From an uncultured Porphyromonadaceae bacterium (GTDB lineage Bacteria > Bacteroidota > Bacteroidia > Bacteroidales > Muribaculaceae), in assembly GCA_902493335.1 (NCBI GenBank), contig CABUPJ010000005.1, forward strand, positions 15,294 through 79,293: a DNA stretch of 64,000 bases, read 5' to 3'. The notes beneath the pieces were generated by a model. It did no database searches. It worked only from the letters and a program-made list of their open reading frames with translations, and was not told where the DNA came from. The position numbers were made by a program, and so were the translations under genes. Of the stretch, positions 43,305-53,047 are shown in pieces (within the stretch, counting starts at the first letter, position 1; every line of letters begins with the position of its first letter).

Positions 43305-43312
43305 TATCTTTG
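43305..43312 (+). promoter_or_regulatory. -7 box of the Na/Pi symporter gene
   Basis: TATCTTTG, with a possible GTTG about 25 bp upstream. The leader of about 80 nt contains a short hairpin GACGG/CCGTC (43352-43367). Confidence 0.5.
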
Positions 43313-43398
43313 CAATGAAAACCGACTTGGCGCTTACCGTGGTTCACACGACGGTCGACGCCGTCAATCTTAAGCCAGTTTCCGATTAAATATCTCAC

Positions 43399-45219
43399 AT
43401 GGATTACAGTATTCTCGACTTTTTAGGTTTGCTTGGTGCCGTCGGCCTGTTCCTCTACGGCATGAAAGTCATGAGTGAAGGCCTGCAGAAAGCCGCCGGA
43501 GACAGACTCCGCGGCATACTCTCGGCAATGACCCGCAACAGATTTACAGGTACTCTCACCGGTTGTGCGATTACAGCCTTGATTCAGAGTTCGTCGGCAT
43601 CGACCGTCATGGTCGTCAGCTTTGTGAATGCCGGTCTGATGACACTCGCACAGTCAATGGCGGTAATTATGGGCGCAAACGTCGGTACGACTTTCACTGC
43701 CTGGATTATCGCCCTTTTTGGCTTCAAGGTCAACATTTCGGCCTTCACGCTCCCGTTGATTGCGGTCGCCGTAGTGCTCCTGTTTACTAACAAAAGCAGG
43801 CCCAAGTCTATAGGCGAATTCCTCATAGGTTTCTGCTTCCTGTTTATGGGTCTTGACATGATCAGTGCGTATGTCCCCGACCTTCAGAGCAATCCCGAGA
43901 TGTTTGAGGTGCTGAAAGGCTATGCTTCGATGGGCTTCCGCTCGATACTGATATTCGCTCTCGTCGGCGTTGTCATCACCATGGTCATACAGTCGTCGGC
44001 GGCGACATTTGCGATTACCCTGATTATGTGCAGCAAAGGCTGGATTACATTCGATCTCGCATGTGCCCTTGTGCTCGGCAGCAATATCGGTACGACCATC
44101 ACCCCGATTATCGCCTCGATGAGCGGTAATGTGGCCGCCAAGCGAGCTTCGATGGGCCACCTTCTCTTCAACGTCCTCGGCACGGTCTGGTGTCTGGCGG
44201 TGTTTGTCCCCTTTGCTGACTTCAACGCGTGGCTGACAGAGCAGATAGGTCAGGGTGATCCCACTCAGCTTTACCATTATGTCACCAATCTTGAGGCCAC
44301 GGCTCCGGAGTTATATAATCATCTCTTTGACAACTCTCTGCCGGCAGGCCATGAAGTCATTGCCCGCATCGCGGCGATGCAGTTGAGCGTGTCGTTCGGC
44401 CTCTCGATATTCCACACGACGTTCAATCTTGTCAACCTCTCGATAATGATATGGCTCACCAATGTCTATGTCAAGATTGTCGAGGCAATCGTGCCCTCGA
44501 AGCACAAGGATGACGACGAGTTTACACTCAAGTTTATCTCTCGCGGCCTGCTCAACGCCTCGGAGCTTAACATAGCTCAGGCCGAGAAAGAAATGGCGGT
44601 CTACGCCGAGCGTGTCAACCGCATGCTTGATATGGCGCAACAGCTTATACACACCAAGGAAAACAGCGAGGACTTCAACAAGCTCTATTCGCGCCTCGAG
44701 AAATATGAAGACATCTCAGACCGTATGGAACTCGAGATAGCCCACTATCTGAACCGCTGCGCCGAAGGTCGTCTTTCTAATGAAGGTAAGCTGCGCATCG
44801 CGGCCATGCTCAATATAATCAGTGAGATAGAGAGTATAGCCGATAGCTGTATGGGCGTGGGCAAGATCCTTACCCGCAAGATACAGAGCAACGTCGACTT
44901 CAACGATGAGATTTATAAGAACATCGACACCCTCTATGCCTATGTCAAGGAAGCGATGACCCTTATGCTTGCCCAGCTCAATAATGTCGAGAATGTCAGC
45001 GAGAAGGAGCTGATACAGTCTTACAACAAGGAGCGCGAGATCAACAACATGCGCAATATACTCCGCAGTGCCAACGTCGAGAACATAAACGAGAAGCATT
45101 ACGAGTATCAGTCGGGCATATATTATATGGATATCGTCAGTGATCTTGAAAAGACCGGCGACTACATCATCAATGTCGTCGACACGATCCGCGACCAGTT
45201 CAGACACCAGAAAGCATGA
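43399..45219 (+). CDS. Na/Pi cotransporter family protein with PhoU-like domain
   Basis: A 606-residue protein. The N-terminal membrane half has two inverted repeats with signature motifs QSSSAST near residue 62 and QSSAATFAIT near 198, as in NptA/YjbB. The C-terminal part (about 380-606) is helical and PhoU-like (ISDRMELEIAHYLN, then SDLEKTGDYIINVVD). It should move phosphate with sodium across the inner membrane; in this family the direction and PhoU role vary. It has its own promoter and a strong terminator. Confidence 0.92.
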   Translation: MDYSILDFLGLLGAVGLFLYGMKVMSEGLQKAAGDRLRGILSAMTRNRFTGTLTGCAITALIQSSSASTVMVVSFVNAGLMTLAQSMAVIMGANVGTTFTAWIIALFGFKVNISAFTLPLIAVAVVLLFTNKSRPKSIGEFLIGFCFLFMGLDMISAYVPDLQSNPEMFEVLKGYASMGFRSILIFALVGVVITMVIQSSAATFAITLIMCSKGWITFDLACALVLGSNIGTTITPIIASMSGNVAAKRASMGHLLFNVLGTVWCLAVFVPFADFNAWLTEQIGQGDPTQLYHYVTNLEATAPELYNHLFDNSLPAGHEVIARIAAMQLSVSFGLSIFHTTFNLVNLSIMIWLTNVYVKIVEAIVPSKHKDDDEFTLKFISRGLLNASELNIAQAEKEMAVYAERVNRMLDMAQQLIHTKENSEDFNKLYSRLEKYEDISDRMELEIAHYLNRCAEGRLSNEGKLRIAAMLNIISEIESIADSCMGVGKILTRKIQSNVDFNDEIYKNIDTLYAYVKEAMTLMLAQLNNVENVSEKELIQSYNKEREINNMRNILRSANVENINEKHYEYQSGIYYMDIVSDLEKTGDYIINVVDTIRDQFRHQKA

Positions 45220-45235
45220 CATATAATTTTGTCAG

Positions 45236-45282
45236 AAATTGTCATCCGTCATATGTGTCGGATGACAATTTGTCATTTTTTT
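45236..45282 (+). terminator. Terminator of the Na/Pi symporter gene
   Basis: Arms AAATTGTCATCCG (45236-45248) and CGGATGACAATTT (45259-45271) are perfect complements, with seven Ts at 45276-45282. Confidence 0.88.
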
Positions 45283-45360
45283 ACCTCTGTGGTCCGTTTT
45301 AGAACAATATTCAGCCACAAAATTAGGTCAATGTTGTTACATAATTCTGCACAATGATTC

Positions 45361-45382
45361 TTATTGCGTATATTCGCAATAA
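45361..45382 (+). promoter_or_regulatory. Palindrome over the promoter of the response regulator
   Basis: TTATTGCG (45361-45368) and CGCAATAA (45375-45382) are perfect inverted repeats. The 6-bp centre plus the start of the right arm reads TATATTCG, close to a -7 box. It ends 14 bp before the ATG and may be an autoregulatory site. Confidence 0.5.
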
Positions 45383-45396
45383 CGAATTAAGAATAT

Positions 45397-46104
45397 ATGA
45401 CAGCCTCAACGCTTGGTAAAATATTGATTGTCGACGGCGACGAAAATATCGTCGACCTCCTTCACGTCAATCTTGATTGTGAGGGATACACCGTCGCCAC
45501 ATGCGATTCGGCCGCCGCGGCGTCACGCATAGACCTGAGTGATACGAGACTTGTCATAGCCGATGCGATGGACCAGGAATTTTCGGGCCTTGACCTCCTG
45601 AGGCTTATCAAAGAAGATCCTATGGAGGCTCACGTCGGCTTCATACTCTGTACTCCCGACGAGAAGCGCAGTCTCGTCATTGACGCTCTTGATGCCGGAG
45701 CCGACGACTATGTCGTCAAACCTTTCTCGTTGCGCGAACTTGTCGCCCGCGTCAAATCTGTCATCCGCCGTCACGGTATTGCGGTCTGTGCTCCCGGCAA
45801 GACCCTTACATTCAAGTCGCTCGTCATCGATCTCGTCAACCGCAAAGTCACAGACGACGGCATGATACTCTCGCTTTCAAAAACAGAGTATGCTATTCTC
45901 GTACTGTTGATGAAAAATATTGACAACTATCTTACCCGCGCCGAGATACACAAACATGTCTGGAACGATACCGCCGACACTCCCAACGACCGCATCGTCG
46001 ACACCAATATCTCGCGCCTGCGCAAGAAATTAGGCGAAATCGGCGCCAATATCGTCAATCGCTCGGGTTTCGGCTATATTCTCACTGCCAGTGAAATCAA
46101 CTGA
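45397..46104 (+). CDS. OmpR-family response regulator, no sensor kinase nearby
   Basis: A 235-residue two-domain regulator. The receiver has Asp13 and Asp15 in the acidic pocket, phosphoacceptor Asp56 (LVIADAMD), Thr86 and Lys108 (VVKPF). The C-terminal winged helix (about 135-232) ends TNISRLRKKLGEIG...GFGYIL, the OmpR/PhoB DNA-binding signature. It should control transcription when phosphorylated, but no histidine kinase gene lies beside it. A palindrome overlaps its promoter. It follows the phosphate symporter gene, so a phosphate link is possible but unsupported by any PhoR. Confidence 0.9.
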   Translation: MTASTLGKILIVDGDENIVDLLHVNLDCEGYTVATCDSAAAASRIDLSDTRLVIADAMDQEFSGLDLLRLIKEDPMEAHVGFILCTPDEKRSLVIDALDAGADDYVVKPFSLRELVARVKSVIRRHGIAVCAPGKTLTFKSLVIDLVNRKVTDDGMILSLSKTEYAILVLLMKNIDNYLTRAEIHKHVWNDTADTPNDRIVDTNISRLRKKLGEIGANIVNRSGFGYILTASEIN

Positions 46105-46153
46105 CGGCTTGAGCGTGAAGCTATAATCAGATAAAAAATGAGTATACAGATGA

Positions 46154-46179
46154 GGTGACGGCTCTCTTGAGCCATCACC
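46154..46179. terminator. Hairpin between convergent genes
   Basis: GGTGACGGCTC (46154-46164) and GAGCCATCACC (46169-46179) form an 11-bp stem with one mismatch and a 4-nt loop. There is no T run. Confidence 0.45.
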
Positions 46180-46193
46180 ATGCAGCCTGTCGC

Positions 46194-47975
46194 TTACTCC
46201 TTGTAGCCCACTGTTTCCATCGGGCCGTCTTCGTCGCTCAGAAGCCTGTATAGTATCGGGTCGCGCAATATCTGCTTAATGGAATAAGGTCTGCCGTCGA
46301 TGACGATGTCGTCGCTCACAAGGCGTACGCCGTGGCTGTAGTCGACATAATCGACAGAGTGGGCGGCGCTCAGCGGCTGGATGGCTTTGCCGTCAGGATA
46401 ATGCCAGCCGTAGATGAACAGGCGTCCCGGTTCACCGGCTATCCGGTTTGTTATCACGATGTCTTTTTTATGACCGGCTGTAAGTTGCCCCGGAAGTGCG
46501 CCGGCGGCCATGCGGTCGGCTTCGACAATAGAGTCGTGGCACGCAAACACCGGCACCGTCGTCATCGTCGCGTCGGGTGTCATGGGGTGGGGGACGGCCT
46601 TGAAAGTGCTGTGGCTGTGTATCAGGTCAGACATCCGGCGTGTCGGGAGCACGGCATTGAAGCGGTCGGCGATTTTTTGAGCTGTGAGAGGCAGCATCGG
46701 CACACGCATGAAGTCGCTGTCATTGCCTATTGCGATGAAATCGGGTAATACACGCCAGATGACTTCGTGGGTTTTGCCGTTTGCGTCATCGAGCGTGTCG
46801 GTCAGATAGACAGGCTTTCTCAGCCCGTCGGGAATATTTCCTGCGGTAACCTCGCTTAAGATTATAGAGTCTCGTTCTGAGGCATTAAGTTTCTCTGTGA
46901 GTCGCGCGAACTCCCTGCCTGTCATCGCCTTTTTGCCGCGTGGAGGAAATGCCGGGCCTGACGGCATCATTATCGAATCCTGGATGTAGCCGTCATACGC
47001 CCGCGCCCCCATGAATACATAATCATGGCTTTCATGCCCTCTGCCCGACATGACAGACTCGATGAATCCGTTGCGCTCCACGAGTATAGTATGATAGATT
47101 TTCCGTTCGGGGTTCTTGCGGAAGTACATTTTGATTCTGTTACCGTCGGACACAAGACATATCGTACTGTCGGTCTCGGTGCGAGTCCATTTTGAGGCCG
47201 CGTGTTTTTTCAGATACCGTTGCATCAGATATGTTTTATGCCAGGTTCCCTTCTCCCGCGTGATAAACGCTTTGCCGTCAAGAAGGGCGTTTGCGTCGTC
47301 ATAGCACGCTACGAAAAGGCTGTTGTCTGATGCCGAGCCGAGCCATTCGGTAAGCTTCTTGCCGTATTTGCCGTCATCCCAGTTATAATTGCTGTCAATA
47401 AAAGATATGCGTTTTATATAGGCGGGAATTTCCTCTGCGGCATCGATAAACCCGAATATGAAATTGCCGCCTCCGCTGTGGCTGTTCAGCTCTATTGTCG
47501 GATGGTAATCAGAAAATAATGAGTAGAGGAATTCAACGGTCTCTTTGATTCTGTCCTTTCGGTCTGAAGAAGCGGACAGCCATTTGCCCCAGCTTCTGGT
47601 GTCGGCTTCGAGATATATGGTGACGATGTTATGGCTGCGGTCGATATTTCTTATATATCTTGTCTGGGCGCCGATGTGCTGTATCTGATAATGCCAGTCA
47701 TCGCCGGCAGCCGGCAGTTTCCCGATGGTCTGGGCGATACTGTTGCCGTTGGGCAGAGCGTAAAGTATTAGTCTCGTGGGCCTGCTTTTGTCAAAGTCTT
47801 CAGGCGAAGGAGCGTTTATGTTTATTCTGATGCCGGGCGCGTAGGTAAATGTCAGTTCCTGTTCGCCGAAATAGGGACTGGCCGAGAAACATGGCAGCGC
47901 GCCGTCATCTGTGGCGCCGGCGTGGCTGTTGCCTGTCAGACATAACAATGCTGTGAGTAATAATGCGAATCTCAT
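46194..47975 (-). CDS. Secreted alpha/beta-hydrolase-like protein with unknown C-terminal region
   Basis: A 593-residue protein with a signal peptide (ends SHA). In the first half, LNSHSGGGNFIFGF near residue 165 is a nucleophile elbow (G/S-H-S-G-G), and TRLILYALPNGNS resembles the start of an alpha/beta-hydrolase fold. The second half (about 350-593) is a separate region with GREFARLTEKLNA, VIWRVLPDFIAIG and a His-rich SHSTFKAVPHPMT that I do not recognise. It may act on polymers or peptides in the periplasm or outside; this is inference. It is convergent with the response regulator and 23 bp downstream of the rhlE-like gene. Confidence 0.65.
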   Translation of the reverse strand: MRFALLLTALLCLTGNSHAGATDDGALPCFSASPYFGEQELTFTYAPGIRININAPSPEDFDKSRPTRLILYALPNGNSIAQTIGKLPAAGDDWHYQIQHIGAQTRYIRNIDRSHNIVTIYLEADTRSWGKWLSASSDRKDRIKETVEFLYSLFSDYHPTIELNSHSGGGNFIFGFIDAAEEIPAYIKRISFIDSNYNWDDGKYGKKLTEWLGSASDNSLFVACYDDANALLDGKAFITREKGTWHKTYLMQRYLKKHAASKWTRTETDSTICLVSDGNRIKMYFRKNPERKIYHTILVERNGFIESVMSGRGHESHDYVFMGARAYDGYIQDSIMMPSGPAFPPRGKKAMTGREFARLTEKLNASERDSIILSEVTAGNIPDGLRKPVYLTDTLDDANGKTHEVIWRVLPDFIAIGNDSDFMRVPMLPLTAQKIADRFNAVLPTRRMSDLIHSHSTFKAVPHPMTPDATMTTVPVFACHDSIVEADRMAAGALPGQLTAGHKKDIVITNRIAGEPGRLFIYGWHYPDGKAIQPLSAAHSVDYVDYSHGVRLVSDDIVIDGRPYSIKQILRDPILYRLLSDEDGPMETVGYKE

Positions 47976-47998
47976 ATAAGTCGCAGTCGCTTCTGCCG

Positions 47999-49399
<1,401 letters not shown>

Positions 49400-49425
49400 A
49401 TCTTATTGTCAATGATTGGTTTGGT

Positions 49426-49608
49426 TTATCGCCGCGCCCATCTGCGTCCGCGGATGTAAACGGTTATAAAAAGCGACACAAGGGCGACGGTTCCCGCCAC
49501 CCTTGTTATCGTGTCGTTAAGTGTCAATATATCAAATAGATTCAGTATGAGCGCTGCCGATGACAGCGCCAGTATCGCTGAGGCTATTCTGAAGCTTGTC
49601 TTCATCAT
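49426..49608 (-). CDS. Small two-helix membrane protein coupled to pfkA
   Basis: A 60-residue protein (ATG ATG start) with two hydrophobic stretches (about 7-28 and 34-52) and a basic end RGRRWARR. Its start overlaps the pfkA stop by ATGA (49605-49608), which supports that it is translated. I know no family for it. The role is unknown. Confidence 0.6.
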   Translation of the reverse strand: MMKTSFRIASAILALSSAALILNLFDILTLNDTITRVAGTVALVSLFITVYIRGRRWARR

Positions 49609-50585
49609 ATCGAGAGGCGTCTCAGTGTGTTGAGCAACTCCCGGTTGATGGGTTTGTCATTTTTGATTGCTTTGGAGAAAGGAACATAGACAATTTCGTC
49701 ATTCTTGACGCCGATCATCACGTTGCGCTGGTCTTCGAGGAGGGCGTCGATGGCTGCCGCGCCCATTCGTGACGCGAGGATGCGGTCGTGGGCTGTCGGC
49801 GAGCCGCCGCGCTGAAGGTGACCGAGGATTGACACGCGTACGTCGTAGCTTGGATATTCGTTCTTTACGCGTTCGGCCAGACCCATGGCGCCTCCTGTGA
49901 CGGGGCTTTCGGCAACAAGCACTATCGACGAGTTTTTGCTCTTGCGGAAACCGTTCTGTATCAGCTCGGCCAACTGGTCGACTTCGGTCGATATCTCGGG
50001 GATGATGGCGGCTTCGGCGCCCGATGCGATGGCGCCGTTGAGTGCCAGAAAGCCTGCGTCGCGGCCCATGACCTCGATGAAGAAAAGACGTTCGTGGCTC
50101 GTGGCGGTGTCGCGTATTTTGTCGACACACTCCATGATGGTGTTGAGCGCTGTGTCATAGCCGATTGTCGTGTCGGTGCCATAGAGGTCGTTGTCTATGG
50201 TGCCCGGCAGGCCGATTATGGGGAAGTTGAATTCGTTGGCGAAGATGCGCGCGCCCGAGAGTGAGCCGTCGCCGCCGATGACCACGAGGGCGTCGATTTC
50301 GTGTCGGCGTATCACGTCATATGCCAGCTGACGGCCTTCGGGTGTCATGAATTCCTTGCAGCGCGCGGTTTTCAGTATAGTGCCGCCCTGCTGGATGATA
50401 TTCGACACGTTCTGTGTCTTGAACTCGACGATTTCGTCAGAGATGAGGCCGCGGTAGCCGCGGTATATGCCTTTGACTTTAAGTCCGCTGAAGATTGCCG
50501 AACGCGTCACGGCGCGTATGGCTGCGTTCATGCCCGGAGCGTCACCGCCCGAGGTCAGTATTCCGATGCATTTGATTTGTCCCAT
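49605..50585 (-). CDS. pfkA: ATP-dependent 6-phosphofructokinase
   Basis: A 326-residue enzyme. Visible motifs are LTSGGDAPGMNAAIR at the start, GGDGSLSGAR in the ATP site, GTIDNDLYGTDTTIGYDTA with the catalytic Asp, and GHLQRGGSPTAHD. It phosphorylates fructose 6-phosphate in glycolysis. Gly in the GGDGS ATP-site motif favours the ATP- over the PPi-dependent type. A TAACTTTG box lies on the minus strand at 50657-50664, giving a leader of about 65 nt. The coupled small membrane protein gene follows. Confidence 0.95.
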   Translation of the reverse strand: MGQIKCIGILTSGGDAPGMNAAIRAVTRSAIFSGLKVKGIYRGYRGLISDEIVEFKTQNVSNIIQQGGTILKTARCKEFMTPEGRQLAYDVIRRHEIDALVVIGGDGSLSGARIFANEFNFPIIGLPGTIDNDLYGTDTTIGYDTALNTIMECVDKIRDTATSHERLFFIEVMGRDAGFLALNGAIASGAEAAIIPEISTEVDQLAELIQNGFRKSKNSSIVLVAESPVTGGAMGLAERVKNEYPSYDVRVSILGHLQRGGSPTAHDRILASRMGAAAIDALLEDQRNVMIGVKNDEIVYVPFSKAIKNDKPINRELLNTLRRLSI

Positions 50586-50774
50586 ATTCGTTTTATGTTT
50601 GTAGACCGTTGATTAGTAATCACAAAATCTTATCCCTATGTTTGGAATTAACATAACAAAGTTAAGTTATTATGTTAAAACAAACAAGATATTTCCAACA
50701 AATGTTTGTCGGAAAATGTGTCCGGATGGTGTTTTTTTGCCGGCGGCAGACTTGTGTCGGGTGATAGAGGACGT

Positions 50775-51236
50775 TTATTCGTAGTTGATGGGGATGACCC
50801 TGTCGATAGAGTGGTCGAGTGAGATAAGTGTCTCTGTGCCGATGACACCGGGTATCATCTGAATCTTATTGTTCAGCAGGTCCATCAGATGCTCATTGTC
50901 GCGGGCATAGAGTTTGATGAACATCGTGTACGGGCCGGTAGTGAAATGACACTCGACAATCTCGGGTATTTTCTCGAACTCTGACACTACGTCGCGATAC
51001 ATGGCGCCGCGCTCGAGATTGACACCGATGTAGGTGCAAGTGGCATAGCCTAATACTTTCGGGTTGACGTTATAGCCTGAACCTGTGATGACTTTGAGGT
51101 CAATCATGCGCTGTATGCGCTGATGGATGGCCGCGCGTGACACTCCACACTCCATTGCCACGTCTTTCGACGGTATGCGCGCGTTGCGCATCACTATCTC
51201 AAGAATCTTACGGTCTAAGTTGTCAATTTTTTCCAT
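50775..51236 (-). CDS. Lrp/AsnC family transcriptional regulator
   Basis: A 153-residue protein. The N-terminal helix-turn-helix (LDRKILEIVMRNARIPSKDVA, then VSRAAIHQRIQRM) is followed by the RAM ligand-binding domain (GAMYRDVVSEFEKIPEIVECHFTTG). Members sense amino acids and form octamers or discs on DNA. It is divergent from the acyl-adenylase gene at 51489. Upstream there are two TTTGCA-type sites (GCAAATTT at 51271-51278 and near 51302-51309), one of them within its own -7 box, which may be binding sites (inference). Confidence 0.92.
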   Translation of the reverse strand: MEKIDNLDRKILEIVMRNARIPSKDVAMECGVSRAAIHQRIQRMIDLKVITGSGYNVNPKVLGYATCTYIGVNLERGAMYRDVVSEFEKIPEIVECHFTTGPYTMFIKLYARDNEHLMDLLNNKIQMIPGVIGTETLISLDHSIDRVIPINYE

Positions 51237-51476
51237 AAATACCTCGCTTGGTTAAAAGATTATAATTGCTGCAAATTTAATAGATTATTTGTAAATATGT
51301 TGCAAATTTCTCAAAATTTAATGTTTTTTTGTAAAAATAACAATGTCTTCTTTACACTCTGAAACCATTTCCCGTTGGTATCGCGGCTTTCGCTGATATG
51401 TGATGTCATTTTGACGTTTCGCTTATTTTAAACTTTTTTTGCATATGACCGGATTCTTTGGTCTTTATTTATTTTT

Positions 51477-51484
51477 TAACTTTG
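51477..51484 (+). promoter_or_regulatory. -7 box flush against the GH3-type gene
   Basis: TAACTTTG ends 4 bp before the ATG at 51489. The next in-frame Met is far downstream, so the mRNA is probably leaderless or nearly so. Confidence 0.6.
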
Positions 51485-51488
51485 GACT

Positions 51489-53009
51489 ATGATTAATCTC
51501 ACCCCGATCATAAGACCGTTTTTCCTTAGGCGCGTGGCTTCGGCACAGTCGTGGCGCGGTCGTATATGCGAGGTGCAGCGCGCTTGTCTTGACCGTCTCG
51601 TCGCTCGCGGTGGCCGCACGGCCTATGGCGTCGCGCACGGTTTTGACCGCATACGGTCATATGAAGATTTTGCCGCTGCGGTTCCTGTCGTGGCCTATGA
51701 GGACATACGTCCCTGGATTATGCGCGCTCTCGCCGGCGAGAGTGATGTGCTGTGGCCCGGCGTGACGGTGTCGTTCGCCCAGTCGTCGGGGACGTCTGAC
51801 GGCAAGAGCAAGTATATACCGATTACGGCCGACTCATTCAAAATAAATCACTATGCCGGCGGGCGCGACGTCGTGGCCCATTATCTCGGCCTTTATCCCG
51901 ATTCACGCATTTTTGCAGGCAAGAGCTTCATTCTCGGTGGCAGTTTTGCCAATGAGGTCAGGGATTTGCACCCGGGTGTCCGCGTCGGCGACCTGTCGGC
52001 CAATCTTATCGACAACATCAATCCGCTCGTCAATCTCCTGCGAGTCCCCGACAAGAAGACGGCCCTTATGGCCGACTGGACCGAGAAGCTTCCGGCTTTG
52101 GTCGAGGCGTCGCTGAATCAGGATATCACTAATATATCGGGCGTGCCGTCGTGGTTCATGACTGTCATCGAGCGCGTCATCGAGCGTGCCGGTGCCACGA
52201 CAATCCATGATGTCTGGCCCAATCTCGAGGTCTTTTTCCACGGTGGCATCTCTTTCGAACCTTACCGGGAGCAATACCGCCGGTTGACAGACCCTTCGCG
52301 CATGCGTTATCTCGAGACTTACAATGCCTCCGAAGGCTTTTTCGCCGTCCAGTCGTCGCTCGACAGCAGCGCGATGCTGCTGTTGCTCGATATCGGAGTC
52401 TTCTATGAGTTCATGCCGCTCGATAGCGTCGGGTCAGACAGCCCTGAACTGCTGCCGCCGTGGCGTGTCGAGCAGGGCGAGACCTACGCGCTCGTCATCA
52501 CTGCCTGCAACGGCCTGTGGCGCTATTCCATCGGCGACACTGTCAGGATCGAGTCGGTCGATCCGCTGAAGATAACCATAGCAGGCCGCACGAAACACTT
52601 CATAAACGCATTCGGCGAGGAGCTGATGGTTCACAATGCCGACGCCGCCCTTTCGGCAGCCTGTGCCGCCACAGGGGCATCGCTCCTCAACTACACCGCC
52701 GCGCCGGTCTTTGCCGACGGTCATAAACGCGGCCATCATCAGTGGCTTATCGAATGGCGTGACAGTCCGCCGTCGCTCGACGCTTTCGCCCGTGAGCTTG
52801 ACATGGCGCTCCAGCGCGTCAACTCCGACTATCAGGCCAAACGCTCGGGAGGCATATTTCTTGATCCGCCCGAGATTGTCACCGCCCGACCCGGTCTCTT
52901 CGACAGCTGGCTCGCCTCTACAGGTAAACTCGGCGGACAGCGCAAGGTGCCGCGTCTCGCCAACGACAGGCGTGTCATCGACCGTATGCTCGAATTCAAC
53001 AGTAAATAA
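51489..53009 (+). CDS. GH3 auxin-responsive-promoter family acyl-adenylate protein
   Basis: A 506-residue member of the GH3/JAR1 branch of the ANL superfamily (this GH3 is unrelated to glycoside hydrolase 3). The ATP-binding loop is FAQSSGTSDGKSKYIPIT near residue 97, YNASEGFFA near 280 is the second nucleotide motif, and IAGRTKHFINAFGEELMVHNAD near 358 is the hinge. Plant relatives join amino acids to hormone carboxylates; bacterial ones are uncharacterised. It probably adenylates a carboxylic acid in the cytoplasm. Alkaline phosphatase follows 38 bp later, likely in the same transcript. Confidence 0.88.
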   Translation: MINLTPIIRPFFLRRVASAQSWRGRICEVQRACLDRLVARGGRTAYGVAHGFDRIRSYEDFAAAVPVVAYEDIRPWIMRALAGESDVLWPGVTVSFAQSSGTSDGKSKYIPITADSFKINHYAGGRDVVAHYLGLYPDSRIFAGKSFILGGSFANEVRDLHPGVRVGDLSANLIDNINPLVNLLRVPDKKTALMADWTEKLPALVEASLNQDITNISGVPSWFMTVIERVIERAGATTIHDVWPNLEVFFHGGISFEPYREQYRRLTDPSRMRYLETYNASEGFFAVQSSLDSSAMLLLLDIGVFYEFMPLDSVGSDSPELLPPWRVEQGETYALVITACNGLWRYSIGDTVRIESVDPLKITIAGRTKHFINAFGEELMVHNADAALSAACAATGASLLNYTAAPVFADGHKRGHHQWLIEWRDSPPSLDAFARELDMALQRVNSDYQAKRSGGIFLDPPEIVTARPGLFDSWLASTGKLGGQRKVPRLANDRRVIDRMLEFNSK

Positions 53010-53047
53010 TCAACACAGTTATTAATAAACACAGTCAGATATCAGAC

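Noticed and set aside
43315..43390. 24-codon frame ending 8 bp before the Na/Pi symporter gene, as a leader peptide
   Set aside because: Its ATG lies only 2 bp after the -7 box, so it would start before or at the transcript start. Its composition gives no hint of regulation.
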